Source: Euonymus europaeus
Taxonomy: Eukaryota; Streptophyta; Magnoliopsida; Celastrales; Celastraceae
Direction of reading: 5' to 3'
DNA length: 64,000 bases
Assembly: GCA_963580455.1 (NCBI GenBank)
Contig: OY756971.1
Coordinates: 19,863,001 to 19,927,000, forward strand
The notes below the pieces were generated by a model, which worked only from the letters and a program-made list of their open reading frames with translations, was not told the origin of the DNA and made no database searches. Shown one piece after another: positions 36,980-47,774 of the stretch. The position numbers and the translations under genes were made by a program. Positions within the stretch are counted from its first letter, which is position 1. The number at the start of each line of letters is the position of its first letter.

Positions 36980-37396
36980 TCGTTTGATTTTGGGAATGAT
37001 TTGAGTGAAATTGAGTAATAATGAGAATGGGAGTGAGAATGAGAATAAAATTATATTTTATCCATTATGTCATTCATTTATAATTATGTATAATTAACAT
37101 ATTTCATTTTACCATATCTAATTATATATAATTAACAAATTAAAATAAATATAAAATAGCAATATATTAATTGATATTCAAATTAAAAACTATTGAATTT
37201 GAGGCAAATTTGTCATTTTATATCTCATTCCCCATGGAATAGGCAATTCCCACATAAAGATGGGGGAATGAAAAAGTAGGAGAGAGGGATGAAGGAATTG
37301 AATGAAACATTTCATTCCCTCAAAATTTAATTCAAACAAAAATAATGAAATGAAATGCTCCATTTCATAAACCACCCTAATTCTCAAGACCAAACG
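36980..37396. mobile_element. Candidate MITE with TCGTTTGR termini
   Basis: Left end TCGTTTGATTTTGGGAATGA and right end CTCAAGACCAAACGA form imperfect terminal inverted repeats, and the interior is partly palindromic (GAATGAGAAT against CATTCCCTCA). No protein is encoded. No clear target duplication was found because the right end is overlapped by a tandem duplication. Confidence 0.5.
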
Positions 37397-37755
37397 AGTT
37401 ATAGAAACGGCTAACATACCCTAGCATTTGCAGAGGTCATTTGCACATGATGTTGATGGCAAAAACTTACTAGTAGTTGCACTTGTAGGCATTGCACTGA
37501 GGTCAGTGAGCTCACTCCTCTGGCTACTCTCACCTATTTTGGTTGGACATGTCTTGCTTTTTGTATTATGAAGACCAAACGAGTTATAGAAACGGCTAAC
37601 ATACCCTAGCATTTGCAGAGGTCATTTACACGTGATGTTGATGGCAAAAACTTGCTAGTAGTTGCACTTGTAGGCATTGCACTGAGGTCAGTAAGCTCAC
37701 TCCTCTGGCTACTCTCACCTATTTTGACTGGACATGTCTTGCTTCTTGTGTTATG
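37386..37755 (+). repeat. Recent 185-bp tandem duplication
   Basis: Two copies start at 37386 and 37571 with AAGACCAAACGAGTTATAGA and differ at only a few positions (for example TTGCACATGATG against TTACACGTGATG). The first copy starts inside the right end of the neighbouring MITE, so the duplication is younger than that insertion. Confidence 0.9.
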
Positions 37756-37918
37756 GTCATTTTTTTCACAAACATGAGAGAGATCACTCCTTCTCTAGTT
37801 ATTATATTTTTGACAATCACTTCATTATGTTCGCCCATTCTATTTTTCTTAAATCTAGCATACATTTTCTAAGTCTTGGAGGAATCACTACATCTTGATT
37901 GGCTCAAGTGGTTTAGCA

Positions 37919-38450
37919 TAGGGGTGTGCACGGTCCGGTTAACCAGACCGTGCACCCCAAACCGAAACCAAACCAGAAGTGGTGGTTTTGAAAAAATTGA
38001 AACCGAACCATATTTTTGGTTAACCGATTTTAACGGTCCGGTTATGGTTTTGTAATCAATTATATAATTATTTATTATTAATAATTATAAAATAATGTGT
38101 AATGAATATATAATTATAAAATAAGGTGTAATTGGTAATGAATTATTAAAGAAAAAGTATTTATATAAAATAATGTGTAATGGACATGAAATTAAAAAAT
38201 ATTTATATCATTAGATCTATATATATTCACACCTATATGTATTTATTTAAATTTCAAAAACATTTAAAATTAACCGGTCCGGTCCGGTTAACCGCGGTTT
38301 CAAGAAAATGAAACCGGAGATCGGACCATATATCTTGGTTCGATTCGATTTTTCAAACCGTTGACCAAAATTTGGTCAATAAACCGAACCGGACCGACCG
38401 ATCCGGTTTCCGATTTTCTAGCGGTTTACCGTCCGGTTTGCACACCCCTA
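37919..38450. mobile_element. hAT-like MITE with perfect 8-bp target duplication
   Basis: Begins TAGGGGTGTGCACGG and ends GGTTTGCACACCCCTA. The flanking GTTTAGCA at 37911-37918 and 38451-38458 is a perfect 8-bp duplication, the hAT signature. The interior is rich in CCGGTTAACC and AACCGGACC words with no open frame. It is of the same general type as the element at 11229-11596 but not a close copy. Confidence 0.85.
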
Positions 38451-38458
38451 GTTTAGCA

Positions 38459-39140
38459 TATGCCCACATGAAAGGGCTTATTCGATACCAAGATACATAT
38501 GAAAAGTAAAATCTTATATATTTTTAATATTTAGTGATAAGTTTGTTCGCAATCTTGTTAGACTATACGTCTAATATAAGTGATTTAATGGATATTAAGT
38601 AGCCTAGTTGATGAATTGGATCATATGTAATGTTAAATATCAAGTTCAAGTCTGATCCCTTTTCATTATTATTTTAGTTTGAGTCTCATCCCCTTTTCAT
38701 TATTCAAAATAATAATAATAATATAAGTAATTTAGAAGCGACAAATTGGATTAACTTAATGGGTAATTAGCCTGAATTTTTTTTGTAATGAGCTAGCATT
38801 TGAGGCCTTCGACTCGTCTTTCATGAAGAGCTGAGCATTGTGAATTTTTATCAGGGAATAGATAATGTATATAAATTTATGGTCCGTTGTTAATGTGAAT
38901 ATGTTGATGGAATTGTATATATGAATTTATGTCTTATTGATAGAATTAAGTTGTGTAATTGTGTTACGTATTTTATTAGTTTAATTGAATATTTAATTTT
39001 TATATAATAGAATTATGAATAATATTAATTTCAATGAAAAATCAATAATTCCACCACTGGAATTGCAAGTGAAAACTCACGAAGACGCCCTTAATTACGG
39101 CGTGTATCGGCCGCTTTTGCTGGCTGTTTCCTTTGGAAAA
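38459..39140. other. AT-rich upstream region of the WOX13-like gene
   Basis: No gene or clear repeat was recognised, apart from an ATA/ATT-rich stretch. The leader of the WOX13-like gene probably begins in its last ~100 bases. Confidence 0.4.
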
Positions 39141-39145
39141 CCTCT

Positions 39146-39262
39146 ATGATGATTCATGTTTCCTTAAAGACGATTTGCTTCCATTCTAATTATTTCCTTT
39201 ATGTATGTGGTTTTGGTTTGAACTTTGAAGAGATTGAAAGTTGGAGAACTGGGTTAGTATAA
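39146..39262 (+). other. Possible upstream ORF in the WOX13-like leader
   Basis: ATG at 39146 opens a 38-codon frame that stops at TAA 39260-39262, about 90 bases before the main ATG. If the transcript starts upstream of it, it could damp translation. This is inferred from sequence only. Confidence 0.25.
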
Positions 39263-39354
39263 AGTTGGGAGGTTTATTGACAAAGGCGGAGGAGGTTGTG
39301 GAAAATATCGAGTTCAGTGGAACTGGTAAGCTTCAAGAACAGTTACCAGTTCAA

Positions 39355-41641
39355 ATGGAGGGGCAGAATCAACATGGGTTTTGTCTGAAAGTGATGACTG
39401 ATGAACAAATGGAGCTTTTGAGAAAGCAGATATCTGTCTATGCAACCATTTGTGATTATCTTGTTGAGATGCATAAAGCCTACTCTGCCCAACAGGATAT
39501 CGTTGGTGGTCACTCTCTCCCTCTCTCTGTCTCTACGAATTTAATTTTTGTTTCTCTGTTGCTTATGGGTGTTGGATTTGTGTGTTTTTTACTCCTTTTT
39601 GTTGCTGTTGAGTGTTGATTGAATGTTGGTCTCTATCTGTATCTGAACTGGCTTCGTTGGGTTATTGCATGTTGAGTGACGGTAGCCTGGTATTTAATGA
39701 TAATTGATTTTCTTAGAAGGGTGTTTTGATTGTTGATTGAATATGCTTGGGGGAATCACTTAGGTTCTGCAGTAGATACCTATTGGAGCTTTGTAGGTTT
39801 CTATAGATGTATGTATTTTTTTCCCCAATTCGGAGTTTAGATGATTAATTTTGTATTTTGATGTATCAAAACAAGTTTCTTTTAGATTCTGCTGTATATT
39901 TCCTATGTTTCCAAGTTTGTTAGGATCACTGTATTGGTAGTTTTTTTATGTTTCCTTTTCCTGTAATTGACATCACTTTTCATACATCAACATCGCTAAT
40001 TGAGGTTTATTATTAATTAAGACCAAGGATAGTTTTAAGGAGTTGAAGTGGTGATTACCATATTGGTATTGCTAAGTTGGGTTAGAGTTTCTGTTGTCGA
40101 CTCTCAATCGGTGTAAAATAACAGATAGGTGGAAGGAAAAGGTAAGGAAGTGGAGAGGATAAGACATTCTTGCCTAACCTAACTAGTCCCGAGTGGGAAA
40201 AGTCCACAATCATAGTAACTATCGCGTTTTTCTGACTGTTGATTACTTCATTGAGTTTAACATATAATTGGTTACTACTTACTAGTAAGAGCCTATGCTC
40301 AACATCCCTTGATCACCTTAGCTATTGAAACCTGCCATAGTCATAATGTGAATTAAACATACGAACAAATTGAAGCAGTTCACACTTCACAGAGTTGATA
40401 GCCTTTTTGCTGGTTTTAATATATCATGGATGATCTGCAGTTACTCATTCCTTTAGCTATCTTCTGAGATATTGTTCTAGTTTCTGGACATGAAGCTTTT
40501 TTTAATACCGGATTGATTCAAACGATACTCTTTTGAAGTTTGGACTTGTGGCTTAAATACCTGCTGGAAAATTTTTATCGTTCTGTTTTGGTACATCTTG
40601 ATATTAGAGGGTAAGGAATTCTGAGGACTTGTTGAATGGTCACTGCATATGTACGTACATCTCTAATTGCTTAATCTAATTACTTTATGGATTTGTATGC
40701 CTTTTGTGCTTTTATCTTAATTGTATAGGTTGTTTCTTGCTAGGAATGAGGGTTAGTAATATATATTCTGATCCACTAATGGGCATTGGGCCGAAGATCC
40801 CAGCCAGGCACCGCTGGACTCCAATGCCAGTGCAACTTCAATTTCTTGAGAGTGTGTATGATCGATGTGAAGGAACTCCTAGCAAGCAAAAGATCAAAGA
40901 AATAACTGCTGAACTGTCACAACTTGGCCAAATTACCGAAACAAATGTCTATAACTGGTTCCAGAATAGGAGGGCTCGCTCAAAAAGAAAGCAATCAGTA
41001 TTAGCTCCAAACCGTGGAGAATCAGACGTGGAGAAAGAAGCGGGTGAGTTCACCAAAGAGAAGACCACAAAACCAGAAGACAGTCAGTATCATGAGAACT
41101 CTCCTCCAATAGCAGACAATATGTTCTTCCATAGTCCTGAGATAGGTACTGGGATGAATATCTTGCACTCAACCTAATTTGGGGAACGTTAGGTCTTCAT
41201 TGAACTTAATATTCAATAATTAGTATTCATTTAGAGTCCCAGGGGTGCCTAGAGGTCATAGTTAAATTCCTCGCCACATATTATATGAGGCTAATGTCTG
41301 CGTATATCCCGCATGTTCTCGACCCCTCCCACGCCCACTGTGAGAGTTTTGTTCACGGAAATTGTTTACCTTCTACATAATATGCATCTACTTTATACTC
41401 ACTCATTCTTAATGTGCGTTTACTTAATATACATTCATGCACACAGAGAGATCTGTCGAAGCAAAATTATATATTCAGAAGATATTTGAATGCTAGAATT
41501 TATTTCTATATATGATTTTTTGAGTTTTTCGTTTGTCTTTGATTCCTGAATGTAGGAATTGACCAGTTGATGGGTAAAGTTGAAGTTCCTGGGAGCGCTA
41601 GCCCGTTTGGTCTGGTAGGACAACACAACATGGGTGGATGA
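39355..41641 (+). CDS. WOX13: WUSCHEL-related homeobox protein, WOX13 clade
   Basis: Three exons: 39355-39505 (or -39508; two overlapping donors, TTG|GTGG and GTG|GTCA, keep the same phase), 40744-41145 and 41556-41641; 212 or 213 residues. It encodes a nuclear transcription factor. The N-terminal [20 protein letters not shown] and [13 protein letters not shown] are diagnostic of the ancient WOX13 clade. The homeodomain (about 70-135) reads [20 protein letters not shown] and then [17 protein letters not shown]. No WUS-box (TLPLFP) is present, as expected for this clade. I chose ATG 39355 because no ATG lies between it and the in-frame stop at 39235, and family members begin close to MTDEQ. 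The last exon ([20 protein letters not shown]) is inferred from splice sites and phase. Confidence 0.9.
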
Positions 41642-43046
41642 TGCCTCTTCTGATGGCTTGCTGCTGTGATTGCGTTGAAGTAGATGGAACTTGAAGATTA
41701 GAAGCTTCCTATCGCATGAGATATAGGAAAAATAGCGAAAATAGACAATTACAGAACCATGTTGACTTCTTAGAATATGATCTAATGAAAACACCAGGGT
41801 ATAGTAAATATTGACTGTGTGACCTGTGGTATGTAGTTGATTTCTTTCCATTGATCGGAAAAATATTGCGCCGACTATACCGGAATTGCTATATAATCTT
41901 GATGTTTGTATGGATTTGAAGTAATGGAAGCTTGATGTCATAAATCACTCGGGCGAAAACTGATTTTACAACATAGATTCTAACTATGATTTTTGGATTG
42001 ACTGTGGAGTAATCTTGTATTGAACAGAAGGTATTGAACATTTCCACGTCTATATATAATACTTAAAAGCTGAAACAAAACTCGTTCCTTCTGAGTTCTT
42101 TAGTACGGATGGCCTGCTAGATTTGTTTTGAGACCATAACATATGAAATGGATAAATTTGATGAACTAGAACATATATGAACAAAAATATGTCATCACAT
42201 TTATGGCCCCAGATGTAAGCAGATAAGGCTGCCAGGTCTGCATACATTTTACATGTTTCCATCCCGCCCGTTGTGGGAAGCCTTGTGCATACCTTTTACA
42301 CATTTCTTATTTGATGTAAGAAATTCATTTGTTTTGAACCTGCTAACCTGCTAATTGATCAGGACTTTCGTTCTCTGCTATTGTGCCTACGAACTTGTCT
42401 TTCCAGAAATCAAATATCATCTCCCAATTCGCTCCCTTTCTTTGTTCTAAGGCCAATTTGCTAGGAGCTACATTTTATTTTATGTATTTCACACTGTTGA
42501 GGGTTGTAAACTTGATTTATTTCCTGCAACTGGAACTTTTTTTCTCTATTTATTTTAGAATATAATATAATAGAATTTGGCACAGATTTATTCAAATGCA
42601 GAAACCCTTTTTCTGTGTTAGCAAAGAAGGTCCATTCCCAGGGATTACAAGACAAATCCGCATATCACTGCTCCTGATAAGTAAGGTAAAGACTAGCAAT
42701 CATGCGACAAAACAAAACTGTCCAGAGTTGATCTAATGATTGATCAATGAACAATGGAACTTACCTCTCAAATATTAAATAATGTACACAGGACATAGGA
42801 TTATGATCGTCCGGGCAATCAGAAAACTGGAACCAGTTCTTGACATTGATACAACAACATAAATAAACTCAGATGTACAAGATCTTGTTACTCGACGAAT
42901 CAGATGGTATGAGATTTATTTCTCACGGCATGACTGAATGTCGGCCATGACTAGGGGGAAGCAGCATCTTCGCCCAAAAAAAAGTCCTCAGCGATCGTAA
43001 CCTGTGATGTATTTTGATGCTCCTTCTCTGACCATTGTGCTTTTCT
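41642..43046. other. Convergent intergenic spacer
   Basis: Separates the 3' ends of the plus-strand WOX13-like gene and the minus-strand PP2C gene, so it probably holds both 3' UTRs. No repeat or coding sequence was recognised. Confidence 0.5.
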
Positions 43047-45738
43047 TCAAGAGTTGCTGTCTAATACGCCCTTGAGTAAATTCAACCCTTCAGCTGATAT
43101 GCTCCTCCGAACTCGGGTTGGAGGGATTTCTGTCCGAGGTGGTGGTTCAGGGGAGAAACAAATGACAATTACGGTGAGATTATCACAAGTGTTGCGTTTG
43201 AGTGCCTCCCTTACCAGCTCTCTTGAGCATCTTTCAGGATCATTATGGAGCATCAACTCTTTCCTTGTCATTGTCACAGCACACTGGCTGCTCATTACAT
43301 CCCATAGGCCATCGCAACCCATTATTAAGAACTCGTCATCCTCAGTCAAATGCATCTCTTGCAATTCTGGCTCAGCACTCAACGGGCATGCAGAACCTCT
43401 GGGTCCCTTCATGTGCCAATCACCAAGGGCACGAGCCACAGATAATTGACCATTGAGGTACCCATCATAAACAGCCCCACCAAGTTTCTCAATCCTTATC
43501 TTTTCAGATGTACAATTTGGTTTGTGGTCTTTGGACATCTCAATCACTCTACCTCGCCTCCCAAGCACAGCACGACAATCACCAGCGTTAGCAACAATCA
43601 GTGTCCTGCGAATGGTTTATTTACATCAGAGATAATTAGGGACAATTAGGTTCCTGGATGCAAAGTGTTCCAAGAAGGAAAAATAAAATAACATCCAGAT
43701 CCTCACATCTCAATTCAAGAAGTTTGATGGAAATTCTCATCATAAAGCGAATTACCTTCCAAAAATAAGGGCTGTTAAAGCAGTGGTGCCGGATGATATA
43801 TCGAGAGTACCATCATCTGCAAATGCATAATCGGCTTTCACAAAAGCACACTTAATTGACTTCTCTACACATGCTGGAAAATGTGAGTCCTCAATTATGT
43901 ATCTAAGGATGTTGTTTCTAACAAACAATGCTGCATCTGTACCACCATGGCCATCAAACACCTGTCCAGATATAATTGAAAAGTGTCAGCTCAGAAACAT
44001 GGGAAAAGGCAATGGAGTCTTCATAACCTCCCAAAGTCAGCACAGTATCAAGCACTACAAAACTAAGAAGAAATTAAAAACTTTATTACTTAGCTATGGT
44101 CTAAAGGGACGTATAAAAAAGGTGAGCAGCGATTTTTAAAAGACAAGGCACAAAAAAGAAAATTTATCTAAAAAACAAAGAAAATCTCACATGTTCCTGA
44201 TACAGTATTATCAAAATTAATTCAATCAGCCCATTTCTCCAGTAAAAAATTCATTGCCTTATAAAATAAATCTGTCCTCAATTAAGTATTTTGAAGCAAA
44301 TTTAGTGCAAAAATGTTCCAAAAGGGAGTGTTCCATCAGATCAACAGTAGTCCGTAGGACAGTGATATTTCCAGGATCCTTAAAAAATTAATCCCTACAG
44401 CAACTCCAAAGTCTCTCCAGACTTGTGCTAAATACTATTTAACACCCTAGCAATTTTTGAGCAGCAACAACCCAGATACTCCTACACGAAGAACAGACAG
44501 TCTACGTGAAAAGAAAACAGATTGAATGAGTGGGACATGGTCCGGTTTGAATGAAAAATAATAACGATCACTGCAAAGATAATATGCAATAACCTACATT
44601 TCTCATCATCGTCGTCGTCGAAATCAAAGCCTAGGTCCCAAACAGTTTGGTTTCAACTTCACAGATGAATGAGGGAAATAAATTGAAATTCAGTATGAGA
44701 ATTCTCTTTCATCATTCATTCCTATTCAAAGATATCTTCTCCACTTAAATAGCCCATATCCTCTCCTCTTATAACTTCTACCCATATCTTTTTAGGCCTT
44801 TGTCTTATCTTTTCACTATCCTCCTGGCTCCTGCTTGAGTTTTCTAAATTAATAGATATTGGATGCCAATGACAATGCATGCTTGTATATGCCTGTTTTG
44901 CTTTGGGATTCCTCAACAATATTCTCTAGTGAATTCACATTAACAGATTTTGGTAACATTTTATGCTTGGTCACAAACCTGCTGCAACTCTCTTCCTTTG
45001 TAAAAAAACATTAACCACCAACGACTGGATTCACCAAAAGGAACTAACTAAAATTAAAGGATGGAATCCATAAACGCGAAAAATCAATACAAAAGGTACA
45101 ACACAGAAGAACATATATATAACGACAAGTATTCCTATTTGAATAGTCTTTCATTGACAAGTACAATGTGGAAATGAAAAGCTCACCCCGTAGAAAGCTC
45201 CAGGGGAAGGAAAGTCTGCTGTTGCACGCAGCTGTTCTGTAAGGTTGTCTATGCATATGTGTTCATCTTCCATGTACAATTTGGGCCCTCTTTCAGCACA
45301 ACTTCCTGATCGGAACACAGGTAAAAATTCTGTATTTGTATCTGAAGGCGACTTTTTCATAACGATTCCAATATCCAATTCCTGGAGAATGCAAAAAGAT
45401 AACTGAGAACATGGACAGCCATAATGAAGATCAAATAAAAAAATATGAAGCAAAAGGATTTGAAATTTTGAATAGCAAACCCAAGACAACAACATCAACT
45501 AAATGAGGATTACTAATGCCAGAAGATAACTTACCACATCAGTGGCCTGCAGCAGCTTTGTAGTGCTCACACTATGCCGAACCACAGAGATGCACCTTGG
45601 AGGTTTCCCATTAGTTGTTTGTTTCATATGATCCAAATTCTCAGGATTTTCATTTTCCCTTGCTGATGCATTATTATCTTTACTGTACCCGCCTTCTACT
45701 CTAGTAAATGGAGGAGAAAAATCCATACCCGCTGCCAT
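43047..45738 (-). CDS. Protein phosphatase 2C (PP2C), Arabidopsis PP2C22/27-like
   Basis: Four minus-strand exons: 45535-45738, 45187-45381, 43756-43961, 43047-43605; 387 residues. It is a Mg/Mn-dependent serine/threonine phosphatase. The PP2C motifs appear in order: [18 protein letters not shown] (Glu106, Asp107), [10 protein letters not shown] (Asp136, Gly137), [50 protein letters not shown] (Asp300) and [11 protein letters not shown] (Asp343), so every metal-binding aspartate expected is present. The ~90-residue N-terminus is low-complexity. The short C-terminal tail ([20 protein letters not shown]) is typical of the PP2C22/27/47/49 group rather than of clade A ABA phosphatases. Intron 2 is ~1.2 kb and contains a dispersed repeat. 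Two CACGTG boxes lie 740-900 bases upstream. Confidence 0.94.
44607..44670 (+). repeat. Short dispersed plant repeat in PP2C intron 2
   Basis: Reads CATCATCGTCGTCGTCGAAA, TCAAAGCCTAGGTCCCAAAC, AGTTTGGTTTCAACTTCACA. It is a diverged copy of the family also seen at 22515-22582, and contains a short GTC microsatellite. Confidence 0.4.
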
Positions 45739-47774
45739 ATCCCTTTCTCAATCATACACAATTTTTCCAGAGCAAAAACACTCTTAACGAAAACAACCCA
45801 GGTTTCTATTTCTCACAATTCTGTATATAATCAAACTGAAATCCCAACAAGCGGCCCAAAAATTTCCCAATCAAATTTGACTTAGATGCATCACAATTGG
45901 CCCAAAAATTAGCAAACTCACTCTTGGAGGGATCCTTGATAAACCAAACAACTTTGCAACGACTATTCAGCAACAAAACCCAAACCCTTCAGCCAAATCA
46001 ACAAAGCTTACACTAAATTCCAATCGCCAGAAAAACCTGACCAACTCTCGAATATTTCAGTGAATTCCCAGATCAAATATTATACACCAAATCTACTGCA
46101 TAAAAAAACAGGCCTAAAAATAGCAAAATTTCCGAACTTTCACCAAACTAATACAAACAATCGTACAATTCAAGCGATGTTTCACCAGAGAACTTCTATA
46201 CAAATCCGATGTGAGACTCCTACGACACAAATATCAAAAAGGTGCAGAAAAAGTTGACAGTGAGGGAGAATTTCTCACAATTGAGGATGATGATTCCTAT
46301 CCTTTCCTTCGCCTTTCTCTGTTCCTTTCTTCGTTAGATCATGGAAGAAAGAAAAAGAAACCTAAAAGAAGAGGCGTTGAAGTGAAAATATAGAGAGAGA
46401 GGTTGGTATTTGGTTGGGTACCGGCGATTCCAGGTAACCGGTGGATATTCCAAGCTGTCAAAGAGAAGATGGCCTGCCGACACGTGCTTAGTTTTGGTTG
46501 GTGGATCTGTTTGTTGATTTGATGATTATCTGTTAGTTCGTAAAGTCCCAGCCCTCAGATCTTCCCGCTCGGTCGACGGTTCGTTAACCGCCGTTATAGT
46601 GATCAAGAATTACCGGATGCTGACGAACACGTGGCGATGTGTAATTGGCTTAAGGAAAAAAGCAGTTGTTCGCATCGGATATCAATATTTTTCGATCTAA
46701 CGCGGTCGATTCCATACTTAGTTCGTGAAACCATCTAATTACAATGGAAAGAAAGTCTCAAGGCTTGAAATGGAAAGTAGTTGACATCGCCCAAAGAAAG
46801 TTGATGATGAGTTTTGGGTGGTAGGTTCATTATATTTCACAACCCATTGTTTTCTTCATTAAGTCAAATAAATATTAATGTAACTATCATTGACTCCGAT
46901 TCATCCCATCCATCACACCAAAATTAGAGCCATCAATGGAATTGAATAGTTTAGGGTCTATTTAGTTTGTAACATCGATTTGTTGGCTCAGATGATGAAT
47001 TTGTTTGCAGTAATTCTTTATAATCATCGAATATCGTAAGTTTAAGTCTCATTTAACATCATTCTTCGCAATCGTGTGAATGAATCTCTTGCTCAATCTT
47101 GTTTGCTCATCAGGACTATGCGCACCGCTTTAGATGGCCTTAGAATTTGGAGCTAGACATTGTCACATTGTTACAAGCTGAACTTGAGATTTCCTCGTAT
47201 AAAAAAAGAGTATTTGGTTGGTTTTTCATTTTTTGTTTACAGAAAACGTTTTTTGTTTTCGTGTTCCAGTGATTTTATGTTTTGTGAATTATTTTATGTT
47301 TTTTGGGAGATATTTACAAAAAACAAGCATGAACAAAAAGACCTATAAAAAAAATTGATAATTTTCTTTTTACGTTTTAATTAGAAGAAAACAAAACACA
47401 GCAAACCAATGCATTCGGCCCATTTAACATCTGCAGCTCATCCAGCCGAAGATTAGGCTAGCCCATTAAAAACCCATCCAGGCTCAACGACCTGCCCAGC
47501 AGCACATTGAGTGATTGACTGACCAGCGCTGGATTCTCGAATGCTTGGAATTGCAATACACAAAGTCACCTTCCCAATCAATCAATGGACTGTTGGGGTG
47601 GTTGTTGATTGTGGCTAGTAGTAGGGAAGATTGGCAAATGGTTGAAAATAATAAAAAAGTTGAATGTTTCAATGCCAATATTATATCATGTAAAACATCT
47701 AGTTATCAAGCAAATGGTAGAACAAACACAATGACTCAAAAACATATATATATATGTAACACTTCGGAGTTCTC
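45739..47774. other. PP2C promoter side and intergenic region
   Basis: Includes the PP2C 5' leader (to roughly 46400, GA-rich near 46391-46401) and two CACGTG elements. From 47000 the DNA is AT-rich. Small open frames here show no domain or conserved composition. Confidence 0.45.
46481..46633. promoter_or_regulatory. Two G-box/ABRE motifs upstream of the PP2C gene
   Basis: CACGTG at 46481-46486 (GACACGTGC) and at 46628-46633 (ACACGTGGC, an ABRE core). Paired ABREs are characteristic of ABA-responsive promoters. They lie 740-900 bases from the ATG, so a role is only inferred. Confidence 0.35.

Noticed and set aside
39241..39354. Longer N-terminus for the WOX13-like protein ([10 protein letters not shown]...)
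   Set aside because: The frame is open, but its first codon is TTG and the only upstream in-frame codon boundary is a stop at 39235. The first ATG is at 39355.
41435..41941. 168-codon minus-strand frame at the WOX13 3' end
   Set aside because: It overlaps the WOX13 last exon on the other strand, has no domain and no coding-like composition.
43054..43456. Plus-strand frames across the PP2C last exon
   Set aside because: Antisense shadows of strongly conserved PP2C motifs.
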